DNA of 64,000 nt. Source: Echeneis naucrates (lineage: Eukaryota; Chordata; Actinopteri; Carangiformes; Echeneidae). The DNA lies in assembly GCF_900963305.1 (NCBI RefSeq), contig NC_042533.1:11280173-11344172 (forward strand), given 5' to 3'. A program made the position numbers and the translations under genes. Under the pieces are notes generated by a model that ran no database searches, was not told where the DNA came from, and was given only the letters and a program-made list of their open reading frames with translations. Numbering within the stretch: the first letter of the stretch is position 1; every line of letters starts with the position of its first letter. Positions 17,501 to 32,200 of the stretch are shown here, piece after piece.

Positions 17501-20500
17501 TCTTCATCCCTCAGCCCGGGCATTGGCTGCACAGACTAGCTGAATACTCCAGGTTTCTCACCAGCCTTGGTTTTCACAGGAAGGTTTTCATTATGAGGCC
17601 TATTGGGCACCAAGCAGAGAGTGGAAAACTGTTGTGTGGCTCTGCTTGTGGATTGTGTTTTAATCTGTCGACTCCAGAGACTGTTCCAGCTAACATCTTA
17701 CTTCCAAAAAGAACAAACACATTTATATTTAAACACAGTGATTCTTGTGCAGAAGTGTAGGACTTGACAAGCAGCGAGCTACTTACTATGCGCTGAGAGG
17801 AGCAGCTCAAAGCCCGGGGGAACAAGGCTGTTTTAGGAGTTTGCTACAAAGTTCTCAGATCAATTTGGAGGTAATTCACTGAAGATCTAATACTGAAAAA
17901 TGTACGCAGTGCAGAAACTTTGAAGGCACGTTTATTTGACGCTGAGTGACTTTTTCTTTTTTGAAAATTAAAAATTGCCTTTGAATAAACTCAGATACAA
18001 TGATGGTAATGTACATCAACCCCGTATGTAATGTTTTACATAGTGTTCAGAGAAAATTTAAGATAAGTTCAGGAAAAGATGAACAGCTGAGCATATAAAG
18101 CAGAAAAGCTGGTTTGTTTTTTTTTTGTAATTTCAAACATTTTGTTTTAAAGATCAGTACTAATATATTACAATGTCATATGTATTATAACACATTTTAA
18201 AAAGCGTGAGGAAAAAATCACCACAAAAAAATGCATTAAAAAAAAAATCCTCCACATTTTTCATTTCATTTTTCACGAAAATTACTGACGTTCACAGAAT
18301 ATGTGACTTAACTCATAAAGGTGATATGTATCACAACATGTGAAAAAAGTATATATATTCTTAAACTATTTACAAAGCCTTGTGATAAACAAAGAAAAAA
18401 AAACTGTAACTTGAAGACATACAAAGATTTGAGACTTATCAGAACTATCATCCCACAGACTGATTCAGAACAGGACGAGTCTTGAGATGTCTAGCACCAT
18501 CCAGTGGCTTTTACTCAGATTACACACAATGATCCCTTGTCATATTTAGTTATGTCTTTAATCCTTCATATCCACAGTCCTGCTGTTGTCTTTTTTTCAC
18601 CTCTGTAATTGTTTTGTTTTTCAGCATCCATGGTGCTCCACAAAGGCACCAGGAGGTATTGGCTTATCTTGAATTTCCATCAGGGTGCACAGTATCTACC
18701 TTGAAACACGTTACTGACAACAATTAGATGCTCGAAGAGAAAGCAGCAAGGCGACCCTGATGTTAGATACAGCTCGACAGGTATAATTTGGTGGTGGAAG
18801 TAGTTAGATCCCCAAAGCAGCAGCACTACAATAAAAAAAATACCAAAGGAGATATCAGCCACCTGAACTAATATTCATTAGCTCAGTATCGAAAATAAAA
18901 GGTAGTTAGAAAGCACTGCGCCAAGACACAATTACACCCCGGTGGCATACAATAATGGATTGGGCTGCTGGTTACAGTCCCTAGAGTCCACGGCAGCTGT
19001 CAAATGTTTCTTAATGTTGGTGCACCCACATAGACTGCTGAGGTGTAAACTATGATATTTAGATGTGTGTGTAGCTCATCAGATTAAGCTTTAACAACCC
19101 TGAACTGATACTTCGAAGCCACTGCTGTGACAGCCCATATGCAAGTATTTATTACAGAATTAATATTTTTCTCTTTTTCTTCATTCAGTTTTGATGTGCA
19201 TTTCTTTCTTTCTATTTGATTTCATTTGTTGCTTTCTCGCTATGCCCCGACACGAGTCCTGAATAAAGATGAAGTTGAAATAAACTGAAATTAACTTCAA
19301 TGTGTTTCCAGTGGAAACAATGAAAAAAAAAAAATGACATTTTTGTTTTGAGCAAGTGACGTTTTGGTTCTGCTTTGGTTAATTCTCGACTTGTATGTCT
19401 CATAGGACTGAAGGTGCCAACTCCAGCTTTAAACTAGAAAAAAAATAAAAACCTGAAGAAGTGAGTGCATGATGCATTTTCCAACTAGTGTCAATGCTCA
19501 TTTCTCTGGCTGAGAGCACTGGAACAGTTTTAAACACTCAAACAGGAAGTGAGAAGAATAGAGGAAAGCTGTTACTCCCCTTCTGGGAGCTGCGGACTGA
19601 CCTGTGTAACTGTTTGTGCGTTTGTCCTGGCATTACACTCGCTCTTGTTACCAGTGGTTGAACACATCACCTGCAGCTGCTGGCTAAATGACTAACCTGC
19701 TGATGCAATTGAGTGCTTTCTAGCAACCATGGAGTCAGACTAACTGCCGGACTGTACTCGATAAATATAAAGAAATGAAAAGGAAAAGCTTGTTTTGAGT
19801 GCCGTGAATTCCCCAGAGCTGCCACTGTCAGGCTTGTACACTCACGAAGGTTATAATATTCAGCTCCTGTCGATACCGTTTTTGAGAGGTGGAAACTGCA
19901 GACCGTGCTTATGATGAACTGCATTGCGTCATACTAACAGTGTTATTTAAATTTAGTTCCTTATTGATGTAAGCGATGCAGCAAAGCTCAAAGCTATTTT
20001 CCACACTCTCTAAAATAGTGTCATTCAGTTAATTTTAAATACTTTTTTAACTGTGAACTTTGCAGATGTGGTTGCAGCTACAGCTAGTAGATGAACAGCC
20101 TAGGTTAGCACAAATATTTGAGCAGGTTAAAAGATACCCCCACCAGCTCAGACTCAGAAACTGATATGCAGAGCACACAATTTGTGGATTTACACACAGT
20201 TAAACACTGGAACCAATCTATTTCCAGTCTGGCTCAGCGATTGGAGTCTATGATTGTGTTACACAATCGTTGTGGGTCCACGTAACTAAAATCTGTGGAA
20301 AAAAAAACAAACAAATGAGGATCGTGATAATTAGGTATCATATCTAACAAAATAAACTGTTTCTCCATTAAACCAATATTACACCAGTAGTGGCTTCTAC
20401 ACCCTTGAATCACCCTTAATGTCCTACCTACCAACCCCAAAACCCAGTATAATCAACAATAAGACAATCCAAACCACAGTCCAATCAACAACAGTACAAC

Positions 20501-20884
20501 CCAAATTCCCCACATCTCCAGTTGAGAGCTATAGCCAGTTTATAAGTCAGCAAACCTCGAGATGATTTAAATAAATGACCAAAGTTAACAGGGACGAGTG
20601 TGTTTTACTTTCCCAATGTTACCACTTGTAAAGTTGTGCTGATTGGTTTATTGTGGGGCGTGAGGGGACTGATATGTATGTGGATGTATAGTTTAGTGCC
20701 AAGTGTTCCTCTTCCTGTGTGCTGCCTGGAAGCAGTGAAGGCTCTTCTTCGCAGCTTGTTACCTGGAAACGGGGATTCATGTAACCTGGAAGTGGATGCA
20801 GATTCAGGTCGTACCTGACCTTGTAAGGATTGTGACTTCCTTCATCAGCGAGGGAGCCACCCATTGACTATTATGAGTTTAGTT
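14598..20884. other. Gene-free stretch beyond the array
   Basis: No recognisable exon, RNA gene or mobile element. A short TG repeat lies near 16537-16550, and about 18100-18420 is strongly AT-rich with A and T runs. A 130-codon open frame at 16473-16865 has no recognisable domain and partly reads through the TG repeat. Confidence 0.5.
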
Positions 20885-21771
20885 CAGGGGTCACAAACTC
20901 AACTTACCTGGGGGCCGCTGGAGGTAGAGTCTGGGTGAGGCTGGGCCGCATCAAGTCTTCCAATGGCCTCCTCCAGCTTTCTTTGTACAAGTGCCACCAT
21001 TTCATTTCCCCTTCCTGTCATTGGTTGGTTGTTATTCCAGCAAAACTCTTCCATAGTAAGCCGGCATCACACCGCCTGGCCATTCATTGGAATCATTGTG
21101 AGAAACTACTCCATCGCTTCAAAACTGTCATCAACACCACGGACATATACTGCGTCTGTGCTCTCATCAAGAGCGACTTGAGTATGAAGGGGGACGTTTA
21201 GTTTTCTCACAGTTGCCTGGTTGGCTGATGTTGCTGATATGAACCTTTCTTTTCTGGACAGACCACACTTGCAGCCTGAACTCGCCATCTTTGAAAGGCT
21301 TTCCCGGTCTTATCTCTCTCTTTCTTGAAAAAAATGTCGTTGCCTCAGTAGACATGTTTTCAGTTTGGTGAAACTCAATCTGCGCATATTAGACACGTCG
21401 GGATGTCCCTGTGTTCAGCAAAAAAAAAAAAAAAAAAATCCGTCTCCCACTTCTCCTGAAATTGTCCGTGCTCGTCGCCAAACTTTTCCCTTCACGGCAG
21501 GTTTGGAAAAGACATAATTTGGGCTGGGTGACCAAAAAAAAAAAAAAAAAAACGTATCTGCACCGAGTGACACCCGCTAAAACACGTTTTAAGTGACTAA
21601 GGTTGCTAATTCGTGTCGTTGTCAGGAGCCGGAGTTACGGTAGCCCACACGTGATAAAAAGCATAAACCGCCCAGAGCAACGACTCACGCGGGCCGCACT
21701 AAGGCCGAGCTTTGATTTCAATCAGGGGGCCACAAAATATCGACCTGCGGGCCGCGAGTTTGAGACTCTAG
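20885..21771 (-). mobile_element. hAT-family DNA transposon remnant, internally deleted
   Basis: The left end, CAGGGGTCACAAACTC, is matched in inverse orientation at the right end (GAGTTTGAGACTCTAG), and both are followed inward by GGCC-rich sequence, as in Charlie-type hAT elements. On the minus strand a short transposase fragment reads VALDESTDAVYVRGVDDSFE (about 21110-21170), resembling the LALDESTD...FVRGVD block of hAT transposases. Most of the transposase is missing. Two poly-A runs (about 21420-21438 and 21534-21551) interrupt it. No clear 8-bp target duplication is seen, so it is old. Confidence 0.8.
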
Positions 21772-22156
21772 ATGGTTGAGAGAAATGATTCAAACAAACT
21801 AACAAACCATTGCCAGGCTGAGCCAACAGCCGGACAAATGGTTCCACAGATTGTTAGTAATATTGTTTGGCACCATCGCTTCAAATGCATGTCATATTTC
21901 GCAGAGGATGCATCAGCATGGATTTGCCTTCCTGCTGGGTTTTATCAGTCTGTCGTCAGGAGGCTTAAAAATACTCTCCATACGGTTGTCTCCTTTCATC
22001 TCCGCAATCTGACCTCTGCCATAAGCTGCTCCTTATACGATATAGCTGTCAGCGACGTGGATCAATTATTCACGCTGCCACCATCTTAGGGGGAAGTCAT
22101 TTGTGGCATCAAGTTACAGATGGGAGGAAAACAAGTATGTTGAACAACAACAACAA

Positions 22157-22195
<39 letters not shown>

Positions 22196-24785
22196 GGAAA
22201 GAGAGAGACATATTATGAATTTCAAAAGAAAAAGATGAGAGGATTGAAGCTGAGAGGTTTGGGGGGGGGGTGACGGAAGAAAAAAGGAAGTAATATGAGA
22301 GGGAGTAGGACTCAACAATATGCCATTCCTTCATTATTTATTGGTGCATAAATCGTGTCTCAGTGGTTGTGACACATAAAACGGTCAGGACAGAGAACTG
22401 AACAATCTTGGCTTCAAGGAAAAACTTATTTTTATGGAAGCTCCACAGTAAGGCTAAAGTCAGAGGCCTGAAATCTATAAGCCTGATGTTAGTAATAATG
22501 AGATTCGGTATCTTGTTCAGTTGAAGATGAACTAGCTTCCACTTGCAGCATCAATATGAGAGCTGAAAGACCCTGAATATGGAGACATATATGATATTTG
22601 TATTTCAAACACACAAAAATAGGAATATTTTCATCCGTCCATACCCTTCCAGTCACATGATTGCTATTTGGTGCCTCACTCAAACAAGTCTCCTTCGTTT
22701 CAGTGTAATTAGTAAGTTACAATGTAATACAGAGATTTATTTTTTTTGTCAAATAACACATGTTTATTTATTTTGAGAGAATATAGCATTCATTTGGAAA
22801 TGTACTGAAATGGGCACTTTTCAAAACACTTCTCCTCTCTTCTCTTACTTTTCATTGTACTTTGGCATAGGTTCAGTCTGTGTGTTAGAGAATGAGTTTT
22901 TAATGTTAGAGCCAAGGAAGAGGAAAAAGTGAAACTGCAAGCAAAGAATTCATTAAAGATGAGAATAAGCTGTGGATCGGTACGTTGATTAACTCTCAAG
23001 CCTCTTTTTAAAGTCCTCTTTTTATTTAGTTTTTATTGAAATGAATTGTGAACCATGTAATTCTTGGTCAAACCACTTATCATTGCATCTGTTTTTTTAT
23101 TTTTATTTTTTTTATTTTTTTCTTTGATAGAATTTTTTGGTTTTCATTTGTCAGTAGGTATTCTTTCTGTCCATCCCGGCCTTGAATTTAGAGGAGTTAG
23201 GATTCTGTGCACCATACTCTTCATCATATTAAAAATCCTTGCTCCTGTTTGTATGAGAATGAAGAGGGTTTCTTTTTGAGCAGAACATAAAGGAGTATGT
23301 AAGACTCTGAGCCAGTCACCTGCCACAGGCGCACAAATGTCCAAATGGCTGTCTCTCCATCTGGACTGATAATCTGTCAATTATCAAACACTGAAAACAC
23401 TCATTATCCATGTTTACTCATTAGCGTAGCCCATCCAACGAAGCCATCTCTCATGTAGTAGTTGCTGCTGTGTTCCCCCGGCTGATTATGATGTATGTTA
23501 TTATTGGTCTGATAAGTGACACTGGGCAGAAAGCCTGACTTGTAATAAGCCACTGATGCATCACACCTGGGGGACACTGGGAGCGAGAGGGAGATTTGGA
23601 GTTGTACCTTCCCAAGATGTCCTGTAGAGGGTGAACACGTCTTTTCACAGTGTCCATGCATGGAATGACTGTACTGACGGCTATCATCTACTGAGTGCCA
23701 ATTCCAGAGGGTATGCTTTCTCTTCTTACTGGGACACTTAATAAATATTAGAATTATCAATAATATGATGACTGTTTTTTTCTTGACACTTGAGATTACC
23801 TGGTGATGAGATGATTCTGTTTTTTGTTTTTGTTTTTGTTTTTAGATTCTTTAGACAAAAACATAAAAAAAAATGTCTAAAACTATCTTCTTTGTGTCCA
23901 GGCTGAAATTTGTCTGTAGGTTAAGATGTGTGTTTTTATTATTTTATGATCCTGATGTGTCCAGATCTCTCCCCACTTCAATGAAAATGAACAATAGGCA
24001 TCAATGAAAATGAGAAGAGAATATAACCTTTGACCCCATTTAGATTTTCATGAAAACAGAAACCAAATCAGAGACAAATTTCCACTTTAAAACACTATCC
24101 CTCACTACCTGCTTAGACTTTGCTTTTGGCTGCTACGCAGTCTTTGATTGTGGATTGAATTTTGTGCAAAGGAAGTCTCACTAGCTTTCCCTTCAGTGCT
24201 GTGTACATTCTGTACATATACCTTGTCTTAGTTTCTTTCCTTCTGACCTATTTGTGGTGTATTTGGAGTCTCTGCAGTACGTCCTGGCAGAGTGTCGTGT
24301 TTAAAGTGTGTTATAAATGCATCTCTCTTAACCGCAGCTTTACTTTACATTTATGAAACATTCATGGCCGAGACTCACACAGCCTCCAGCTTCATGCATT
24401 CATACATATCAAGGATGAGCAGCGTGGAGGTGTATAAAATGATGGAATGGAATATCCTGCAAGTGAAATGACTTCTTCTGTGTGTGCATATGAGCGTATA
24501 GAGCTGCCATAGGTAAGTTAAACAGTCTCTGCTGCTATTCTTACCTCCATGCTAAATCTGTCCGGTAAACATACAGTTAAGTGCTGATGAGATACCTCCG
24601 GAGACACCCACATAGTGCATACGCTCACACAGGAGTAAATGTAGTCATTTTCTCACAATGTGTTTAGTGTGCGATAACAATTATTAAAGCTACAGCTTCC
24701 TTTCAAAGATTTAAAATAAACACAACACTTACGGTACGTGAATACCTGAACATAGATCAATACATCCATTATGTAAACCCTTTAT
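21772..24785. other. Gene-free stretch
   Basis: Holds a 37-base poly-A run (22158-22194) preceded by CAA repeats, and a G10 run at 22261-22270. Open frames at 23404-23760 (minus) and elsewhere show no domain. No exon recognised. Confidence 0.5.
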
Positions 24786-24787
24786 CC

Positions 24788-25015
24788 TACAGATTTGTGT
24801 TTGGGCTGAAGCCAATCCCAGCAGACGCTGGGCGAAGGCATACAAAGATTATGGGGCCGGCATATAGATATAGCAACCGTTTACATTCGAGTCACCAGTT
24901 AACCTAAAGGTGCACGTCCTCAGGCACTGAGAGAACATGCAAGCAGCTCTCAGCCCCTCAGCCCCTCTTGCTGTGAGGCAGCAGTGCTAACGTCCCCACA
25001 ACTGTGCTGCATAAT
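24788..25015 (-). repeat. tRNA-headed dispersed teleost repeat, worn copy
   Basis: On the minus strand this runs from a tRNA-like head (GCACAGTTGTGGGGACGTTAG, then CTCACAGCAAGAGG) through TGCATGTTCTC and AGGTTAACTGGTGACTCGAA to GGATTGGCTTCAGC. The order matches the SINE-like repeat common in fish genomes, with many changes. It is the most complete of five copies in the window. Confidence 0.6.
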
Positions 25016-25845
25016 AGATTACAGGAATAGCAGACCATAATACGCAGTGCAGTCATGACAGCAAGATGATGCACATTCGAATCTTGGTCTCTTATCTAAA
25101 AGCCTGTAAAGGCTTTAGGGCAGCAGGCTGGCCCTCTACATGAGTCTTAAAATGCTTCAGAAAATAGGAACCATTTATTTCTGTACTTTTACAGCGCAAA
25201 CCTGCTATAGCTATGTTAATAACCGAGGTGGTGGGTGCAGTCTGAATAACCTGTTATGCTATTAATGTCATGTCTGTGTCTGTATAAATATTTACACACA
25301 CGTATTGCGCAAAGCATCAAACAAACGGATGCGCAATTATTCCATTAATATTTATGGAGAAAGCATTGCCTCATGGCAAACTGAGTGTAAGGTGTTTATG
25401 AATGAAAAGTGCTCAAAGTCATTTCCGTGATGCTCTCGTTGCATCTTCAGTGAAGGTCGCTTCTCATGCTTAGCTGTCAGCAGCAGGTGAATTGTCTGTG
25501 TGAGACAAAGAGCAGCCTTTCAGAATCTTATTTTGTACAGCTGCATTTATCCTGAGGCCAGAAGCCATATCAGTGACTCTCAGCATCTCTTGTGTAGCCA
25601 GCGGAGAGCTGCCACTAACAGCTGGACCCCCCCTCTCTCCGCTGTGCTACACTGAATGCACAATCATCCCTTCAGGAGGGACAATAGAGGATGAATAAAA
25701 GATGGCGACAGTGGAGAATGTCAACAAACTTAACGAAAAGGGAAATCAAATCCTTTCCAAATGATCTTGTGAACCAGGCCATGAGCTGTCATGTACAGTA
25801 CACCTGCTGAAGGGTTATTATCAATCTGTTGTTAATATAGTCTCT
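25016..25845. other. Gene-free stretch with a possible conserved segment
   Basis: No gene seen. About 25265-25440 has balanced, non-repetitive sequence with homeodomain-like AT cores (for example ATTCCATTAATATTTATGG), which could be conserved regulatory DNA; this is only a suspicion from composition. Confidence 0.35.
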
Positions 25846-25849
25846 TAAG

Positions 25850-26245
25850 AAAGTATTCACACCCCCTCACTTTCTGCATATTATTATGACTCCGCCTCAT
25901 GCTAAATGAGTTCAAATTCATTCATCATTCACACATAAATCTACAGGCAGTAACCATGATGACATTTTACTAATGTGTTAAAAGACACTTGAAATTCTGT
26001 TCCTCACATTACCGCCTGATCCTCTTTGAGATGGATCTAGACCGGGAGTGAAGTCCACCTGTGCTAAATTCAGCAGATCGACTCGAACAGACACCCGTCT
26101 ATGTCAAATCTCACAGCTGACAATGCTTGTGGAGCAAAACCCAACCAATGAGGTGGAAGGAACTGCCTGCAGCGCTTCGAGGCAGAATTTTGCTACAAGA
26201 ACATTTCTGCCCGCATTGAACATTTCAGACCCTGTAGGTGCCAAT
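25850..26245 (+). mobile_element. Tc1/mariner DNA transposon remnant, left part
   Basis: Starts with AAAGTATTCACACCCCCTCA, followed in order by pieces well known from fish Tc1-like elements: CACCTGTGCTAAATTCA, CTCACAGCTGACAATGC, GAGCAAAACCCAACCAATGAGGT, then the start of the transposase region (GAAGGAACTGCCTGC, ACATTTCTGC). The rest of the transposase and the right end are missing. Heavily mutated, hence old. Confidence 0.75.
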
Positions 26246-29200
26246 CATGCCCCTGCTCCTGTTTCACTGGTTCAAGGCTCCAAGGTTGCTAATATGCCAA
26301 ACCATAGGCCCTAACCCTAATCAAACACCAGCTGCAAACAGTAACAATGACGGCATTCCAAGATGAGTAGGTAGGTTATGTGTCAGATGCCATACACAGG
26401 GAGAAGGTGCTAATGGGTACAGAGGATTATGGAGAGGTGACAAGCCAGTGAGCTTGGTAGTTGAAGTGAGAAGTTGAGAAGTTGAAGATTTTTCTAGTTC
26501 CTGCAGCACAAATCAGATGGCAGTATAGCTGTTTCACAAAAGTTGAGCCCAAGCTGTCCTTCTAAACATTTTATGTTGGAAATGATCTGCACAGCCTGTG
26601 CAGAAGGTAAACAGCAAGACAGTGTAAGTCATAATGTATGCACTGCTTTATTTATTGGATAAAACACTCCCCCCTGAACTTTGCGCCAAGCTGCTGCCTA
26701 ACAAGATCATCGGAGGAACTGGGCTCACAACTAATGCCATTTCTGTCTCTGAGGACATTACCACAGTCTGTGTGGGATTTGATTTGTAAAGCCTGTTAGT
26801 CTAAAAGACAAACCATGTTTGTTGTATGCTGCTTGTGGCTCATCTTCCCCCGGAGCATCAGCGATCAGCAGTCCAGTCACAACTGCAATGGCAGAATAGC
26901 TTCCTATATTGAAATTCTCTTTCTTTTCTTTAGGTCCAGGATACATACATTGCTTCAGTTAAAATCTATTATTTCATCCGCTATTTGATTATTTATTTGA
27001 ATGATCTCACAATTTCTAAAATCCCACGATTCGTCTCGGAATTTGAACTTTTTCTCAGTAAAGATCCAACACCAGCGCTACAATTTTCAAGACTCAGGAC
27101 AGTCAGCTGACTCTAGCACCTGCAGGGGAGACAGCCTGAAAAAGATAGCACACTGATCTGCGCTCAGTTAGTGTTTGTTGGGCAGAGATATGAGATATGA
27201 GGCCGTGGAAGAGGGCTGAACAGTCTGTGGGTTCGGCTTTACTCAGTCTGTCCCTAACAGCTGATATCCTGTCTAAAGAGTACAGATGAATCAGCGAGCA
27301 CACTTTCCCTTTCTGTCCTGTCTGTGATAGTGATCACTGTAAAGGACATCTGAAAGTATTTACTGACAGCAGATGTGTGGGACAGCATTTGTCTTCTAAA
27401 ACATGCTGAATGAAGCCCTGAGACGAAAAGTTACTGTCAGATCGGGGTCTCTGAGGCTAAACACAACACTGTCACAAAAACATTTCAGCACCCAGTGGGT
27501 GGTGTTTGGTGGTGGAGGATAGTGTTCTTTTTGTCACAATATGAAAGGTCTGCTCCAGGATCATCATATATCTGATGATGTAGTTGGTTTTGCCATTGGA
27601 GCAAATAAATAGCACATACAAACAGATTTTCTCCGCTATTGTTAAACAGGAGTAACTCCAGGCCGGTTGCTAATTAAATCCACAGGTTATCTTATGACCT
27701 TGGTTTTGTCTGACAAAGTCAGCATAAACACAGGCTTATTTTCAGGTAGTCGGCCAACTTCCTGTTGGGTAAAGTCAACTTGTTAACGTTTTACAGCAAC
27801 ATTAAAAAGCAGACAAACCACAAAAGTTTTTGGTTCCGATAAAGACATCAGTTCTGGATCTGCTATCTCAGCTAATAAATCACAAACTATAGAAAAATAC
27901 ACAAACAATGTAATACTGGGTCTGAAAAGTGATTCATTTCATTCTGACCTCTACAGTTAAACTCAGCCAAACATTCTCTTTTGATTTTTCTTTCTCAATT
28001 GTGGAATAATTTGCTTGTCTGCGTTTGGAGCTGGCAGTGCAGCAGTGTGGTGAGGCTACAATCTGCCAATGCCGCTTCTCACTAGATCTGTTTAAAAAAA
28101 AAATGGTAATAACAGAACATCTCATCAAAACTGAATCACTCGGTAAACCGGATTGTTTTAAGCCGCAGTGGTCCAGTTTAACATATCTGAACAATTATTG
28201 GGTGGATTTCCACTGTGTTTAGCGCAGACATGAAAGATTCCCAGACTATGAATCATTTAACAATTGGACAGACAGCCATGAAATTTGATACAAGCATTCA
28301 TGCTCCAGTCAGATCGAATTGTATGATTGAAATGTAAAAAAAAAAAGAAGAAAAAGCTTAAACTTGGGAGAACAAGGCAGATGTGTGAACGGTTTTTGAT
28401 GAGGAAGAAGAATATGCAGAATAATTTCTTTGAGCCATATTTGGTTATTCAGCATCTTGTTAAAACTGCTTCGTCTCCAAATTGACAGTGAATGGACTTT
28501 GTAAATTTTGTGCAACCAGCTGAGCTGATTTTGTGCTGCAGACTGAATGAATTTCCATCATATCAGAGTTTTTAGTTCCAACAACATAAGTGACAAGGTG
28601 GTGACAGTTTGGTTTCCCTAAATAGGCCTCAATTACTGTTTCTGTGCTTTGAAAAGCATCACACACACACACACATGCACACCTCTGTTGTCACCTGCAC
28701 TTTAAATCAATGGGTAGTCATGAATCAATTGTCCTCCATCTCCTGCTCCTTAGCTCTGAATTAATCAGCATCGATTCCATCAGTGACTTGGGAGAAGACA
28801 AACACAGATGATGCTGCAAATGAAATGCAGCTCACTCCTTCAGCAGTTTGGTGTGAGATGAGATGATGGGACCCCAGAGAAAGGCAGAGAGAGAGAGCGA
28901 GAGAGAGAGAGAGAGAGCGAATACAGCAAGACTAAAAGATCCTGAACATTGAATTCTTCTAGCTGTTCAGTTGATCTGACAGTTTTCTTCCTGTTTCATA
29001 TCTGCTCCCACGCTCTGGCTCCAAACTCTGATGCACAGGGAAGAGAAACAGAGGATTTCAAACTCAATATGGAGCGGTGGTGAAAATACAATTCCTTTTC
29101 AGTCAGTCTTTCTAAGTACAATTACCCCCAGCTGATGCGGCATTGCAAAGGTGTGCCAGCCAAATGTCGAACACACAAAGTGTTAATATGGACAAAGCCA

Positions 29201-32200
29201 ACTGCAACTTATAATATAAGGAAATATATGTTTTGGTTATATATTGGCAGAGACTGTTCACAATATCATGTCATGTCAAGTTATTGTTAGTTGTGTTATG
29301 AGCCCATACAGGCTCACCAGTGAGCAGTTGTGCACAGCCACAAGGCAGGGCAGACCCCTCCACCAGAAAAGTTTTCATCTGATTCTAAATCGTATACGTG
29401 CATAACCCTAACTGAATGTATGTAAACATACATTTCAGATTCCTTTTAATGTCATTTTTATGATGGCACATAAAAACCAGATACTGTTTCACAGCCCTAA
29501 CCAGCAGAATTAAAAATACTTATCGCAAATACAGCTGAGACAACTTAGAATTTAGCTGATAAGGTCCAATGAAAGTAATTGCATCAGCGGATAACGTGGT
29601 GCCATTTACTGTGCAGAGAGGTGAGAGGAAATCATGTTTTGATCAGAAGAATTAAGTATCATTTTCACTCCAGGCTCAGCAGGCGAAGACTCTGCGGACT
29701 TAAACAGAACAGACACACTCTAGCTGGAAGTATTTCAGGCCCAGTTAGCAGTTTTTAATGGAATGGCCACATTGAAATGAGACACCAAATTTAGCCATGT
29801 GTGTTGGAGCTCATGCTGCACACCAGCTCTTAATTCTATCACAGTAGCTACAGCCATGTGTTGGAATACCTTCAAGGTCTGTTCAATTTATTCCCAAATT
29901 TTGACAGCAGCCAGGAGAGACATGGGACCATGGGCTGCTTGACCTGCCACAAATGCATCTCATCATCGTTTGGGTAATATAACAGATGTCAATACCTCCT
30001 TTCAAAGTGAACATCAAACTACAGATCGAAGTTTAGCTGACTTTAAAAAAAAAATAAATAAGAAGAAGCCGAAATAGAGCCAAAATCTGTCTGGAGCATT
30101 TAATCACCTGTGGAAGAGAGAAGTCTCGAACTGCTGGCTACTGTAGATGGGTAATTTGAGAATAAATAAATGAGTACTAAATGAATAAGATACAAAGTGT
30201 TGACAGGTGAATTTTTAGAGATTGTATTTTGTATCACTGGAGGGAAAGAGTTAGTTATCCCCTTTGGTGAAATGCTGCCGTTCAACCTCAGTGTAGAGTT
30301 ACTCTGAAAGCTCTGAAAACTTTTCCTCAATAATGCAACTCCCACCTCCCTACCCAGTCTGTTTAATCCTGCTGACCTGTCTTCAGTCTTTGATACATTC
30401 CCTCCTTTTCTTTGTGGTCGTGCTCTGGATTCGTGGTGGAGAAACCGAAAGACCCCGCAATAGCCTGCCTTGGGACTTTCTGTAGCTTTCTCCTCCTCTG
30501 CCACCGTACTTCTCTTCATTACAGGGCTTACACTCTGTGTGCATGTCCTCTGTGTTACATCGTGGGCTGAGCCGGAGCCTGGGAGGATCTGGCAGATGAG
30601 CTCAGGCCCACAGAAAGTCTCCTTCTCCTGGACTGAGCTGATGTGATTAGCCCTGAGCCAAGGAGTATATGGTCTACCTTTGATGTATAATTCAGAAAAA
30701 GAGACTGAGACAAAGAGACAGGGACATCAGCATGCTCCAGGGCAGGCCCCATCCTGCCACATCTCTCCCCAGGCTCAGTGCCCGATCCTGAGCCAACCTG
30801 TGGAAGATGTTCCCTTGATCAGCGGTGTCTTGGTGCACCGTGCTCCCGCTGAGCACAAAGCTCCCCAGGTCAGGAGAAGACGGATATCTCTGCTCTTCGT
30901 CAAAACAACTCCGCTCTTCAGCTACATCTGAAGGTGATGTATTCCCCAAAATGCATCAAGAAAACTCTTTTAATATGTCAACAAAGAGATTATTATTCCA
31001 ACCAAATGAAATGGCTTTGATACACAACAAATCATAAATGAATGCTTCGCTGCAGCCTGAAAGCCTCTCTGCCTGTTGAGCTCCTCTTTATCTTCAGACA
31101 GCAGCAGTGCACCACCGCACAAACTGTTAAACAGGTTCACGCCACAGTCGGAAAGATATACCTGGCATATGTTTTAGCTCTGTAATGTTTTGTTTTGTTT
31201 AGTTTTTTTCCAAATTTATATATATTTAATGATGCACAAAACTCAAAACTGTCTATAACCTTGCTCAAGGCAAAAAAGGGAGTCCGCAAGCAGTAACTTT
31301 AAGACTAAAACTTTGCCTCTGCTATTGTGAGAGCACAATCCTCCACTTTCTAGAGCCGTGTGGTCTATAACTTCAGGATTTAACAATCAAAACTTTGCTA
31401 TACTGCCACTTTTTTGTGACTGGACCGTTCTCCTCTCAGCTGCATGCTAAAAGTCTCAGATTAGTTCCCTAAATAAGATTCCTCTCCTGTTGTATTGTTT
31501 ATTTAGGTGTGAAAATGAAAAGTTTCACACTTTCTTCCATCCCAGCCCATGAAACAATCCAAGCCAAACAGAAGACCAATAAATGTGCTTCTCTCTCCCC
31601 TGTGCTTAAAGGTCTGGTTTTATTTAAGATGATATCCAAAGAAGGAAGACTTTAGAATGCTAAAAACGATCTCCGTGTAGATTTACATCCCCTCTCTCAG
31701 GCTTCTCTCTAAAGCTTTAATAACGACAGGTCAGTGAGCCAGTCACTAGAAAACTGAATCCTGAGACGCTCAGTGCTGGGTCCATGTGGATCCTGATGGG
31801 TCAGGCTTGTGCCATAGCCGGGGGCTGAGACAGCCTCGGTTTTAGGCTCAGGATCAGGAAAATAAGCTGTGCTGTGTGCATTTCTCTGCAGACATTACTG
31901 GAGAACATATGGATGTCTTACTTTCTGCAATATGAGACCTTTAAAATGTCTGCAACTAAATTCAACAATACAGAATAACCCTAACTACCAGAGAGCAGTC
32001 CCTGCTCTCTGAGGCATGTGTATCACCGAGTACAAAGTGGAACACGCTCTTTGCAATTAAAGGATTTTTTGTGCAGTCAGCTGTTTTGAGAGTGCCCACA
32101 CCTTTTTTTTTCTTCTTACATATACTGGTAGGTTTTCCAGCTCATTAACTAGAAATCAAATATACCTTACACTAGTGCTGACCATTCTTCAAACCAACCT

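Noticed and set aside
23404-23760. 118-codon minus-strand open frame
   Set aside because: No domain, biased toward chance residues, and no supporting splice or promoter signals.
30100-30949. Overlapping minus-strand open frames in a less AT-rich region, suggestive of a small gene
   Set aside because: Frames overlap without plausible splice sites joining them and show no recognisable domain.
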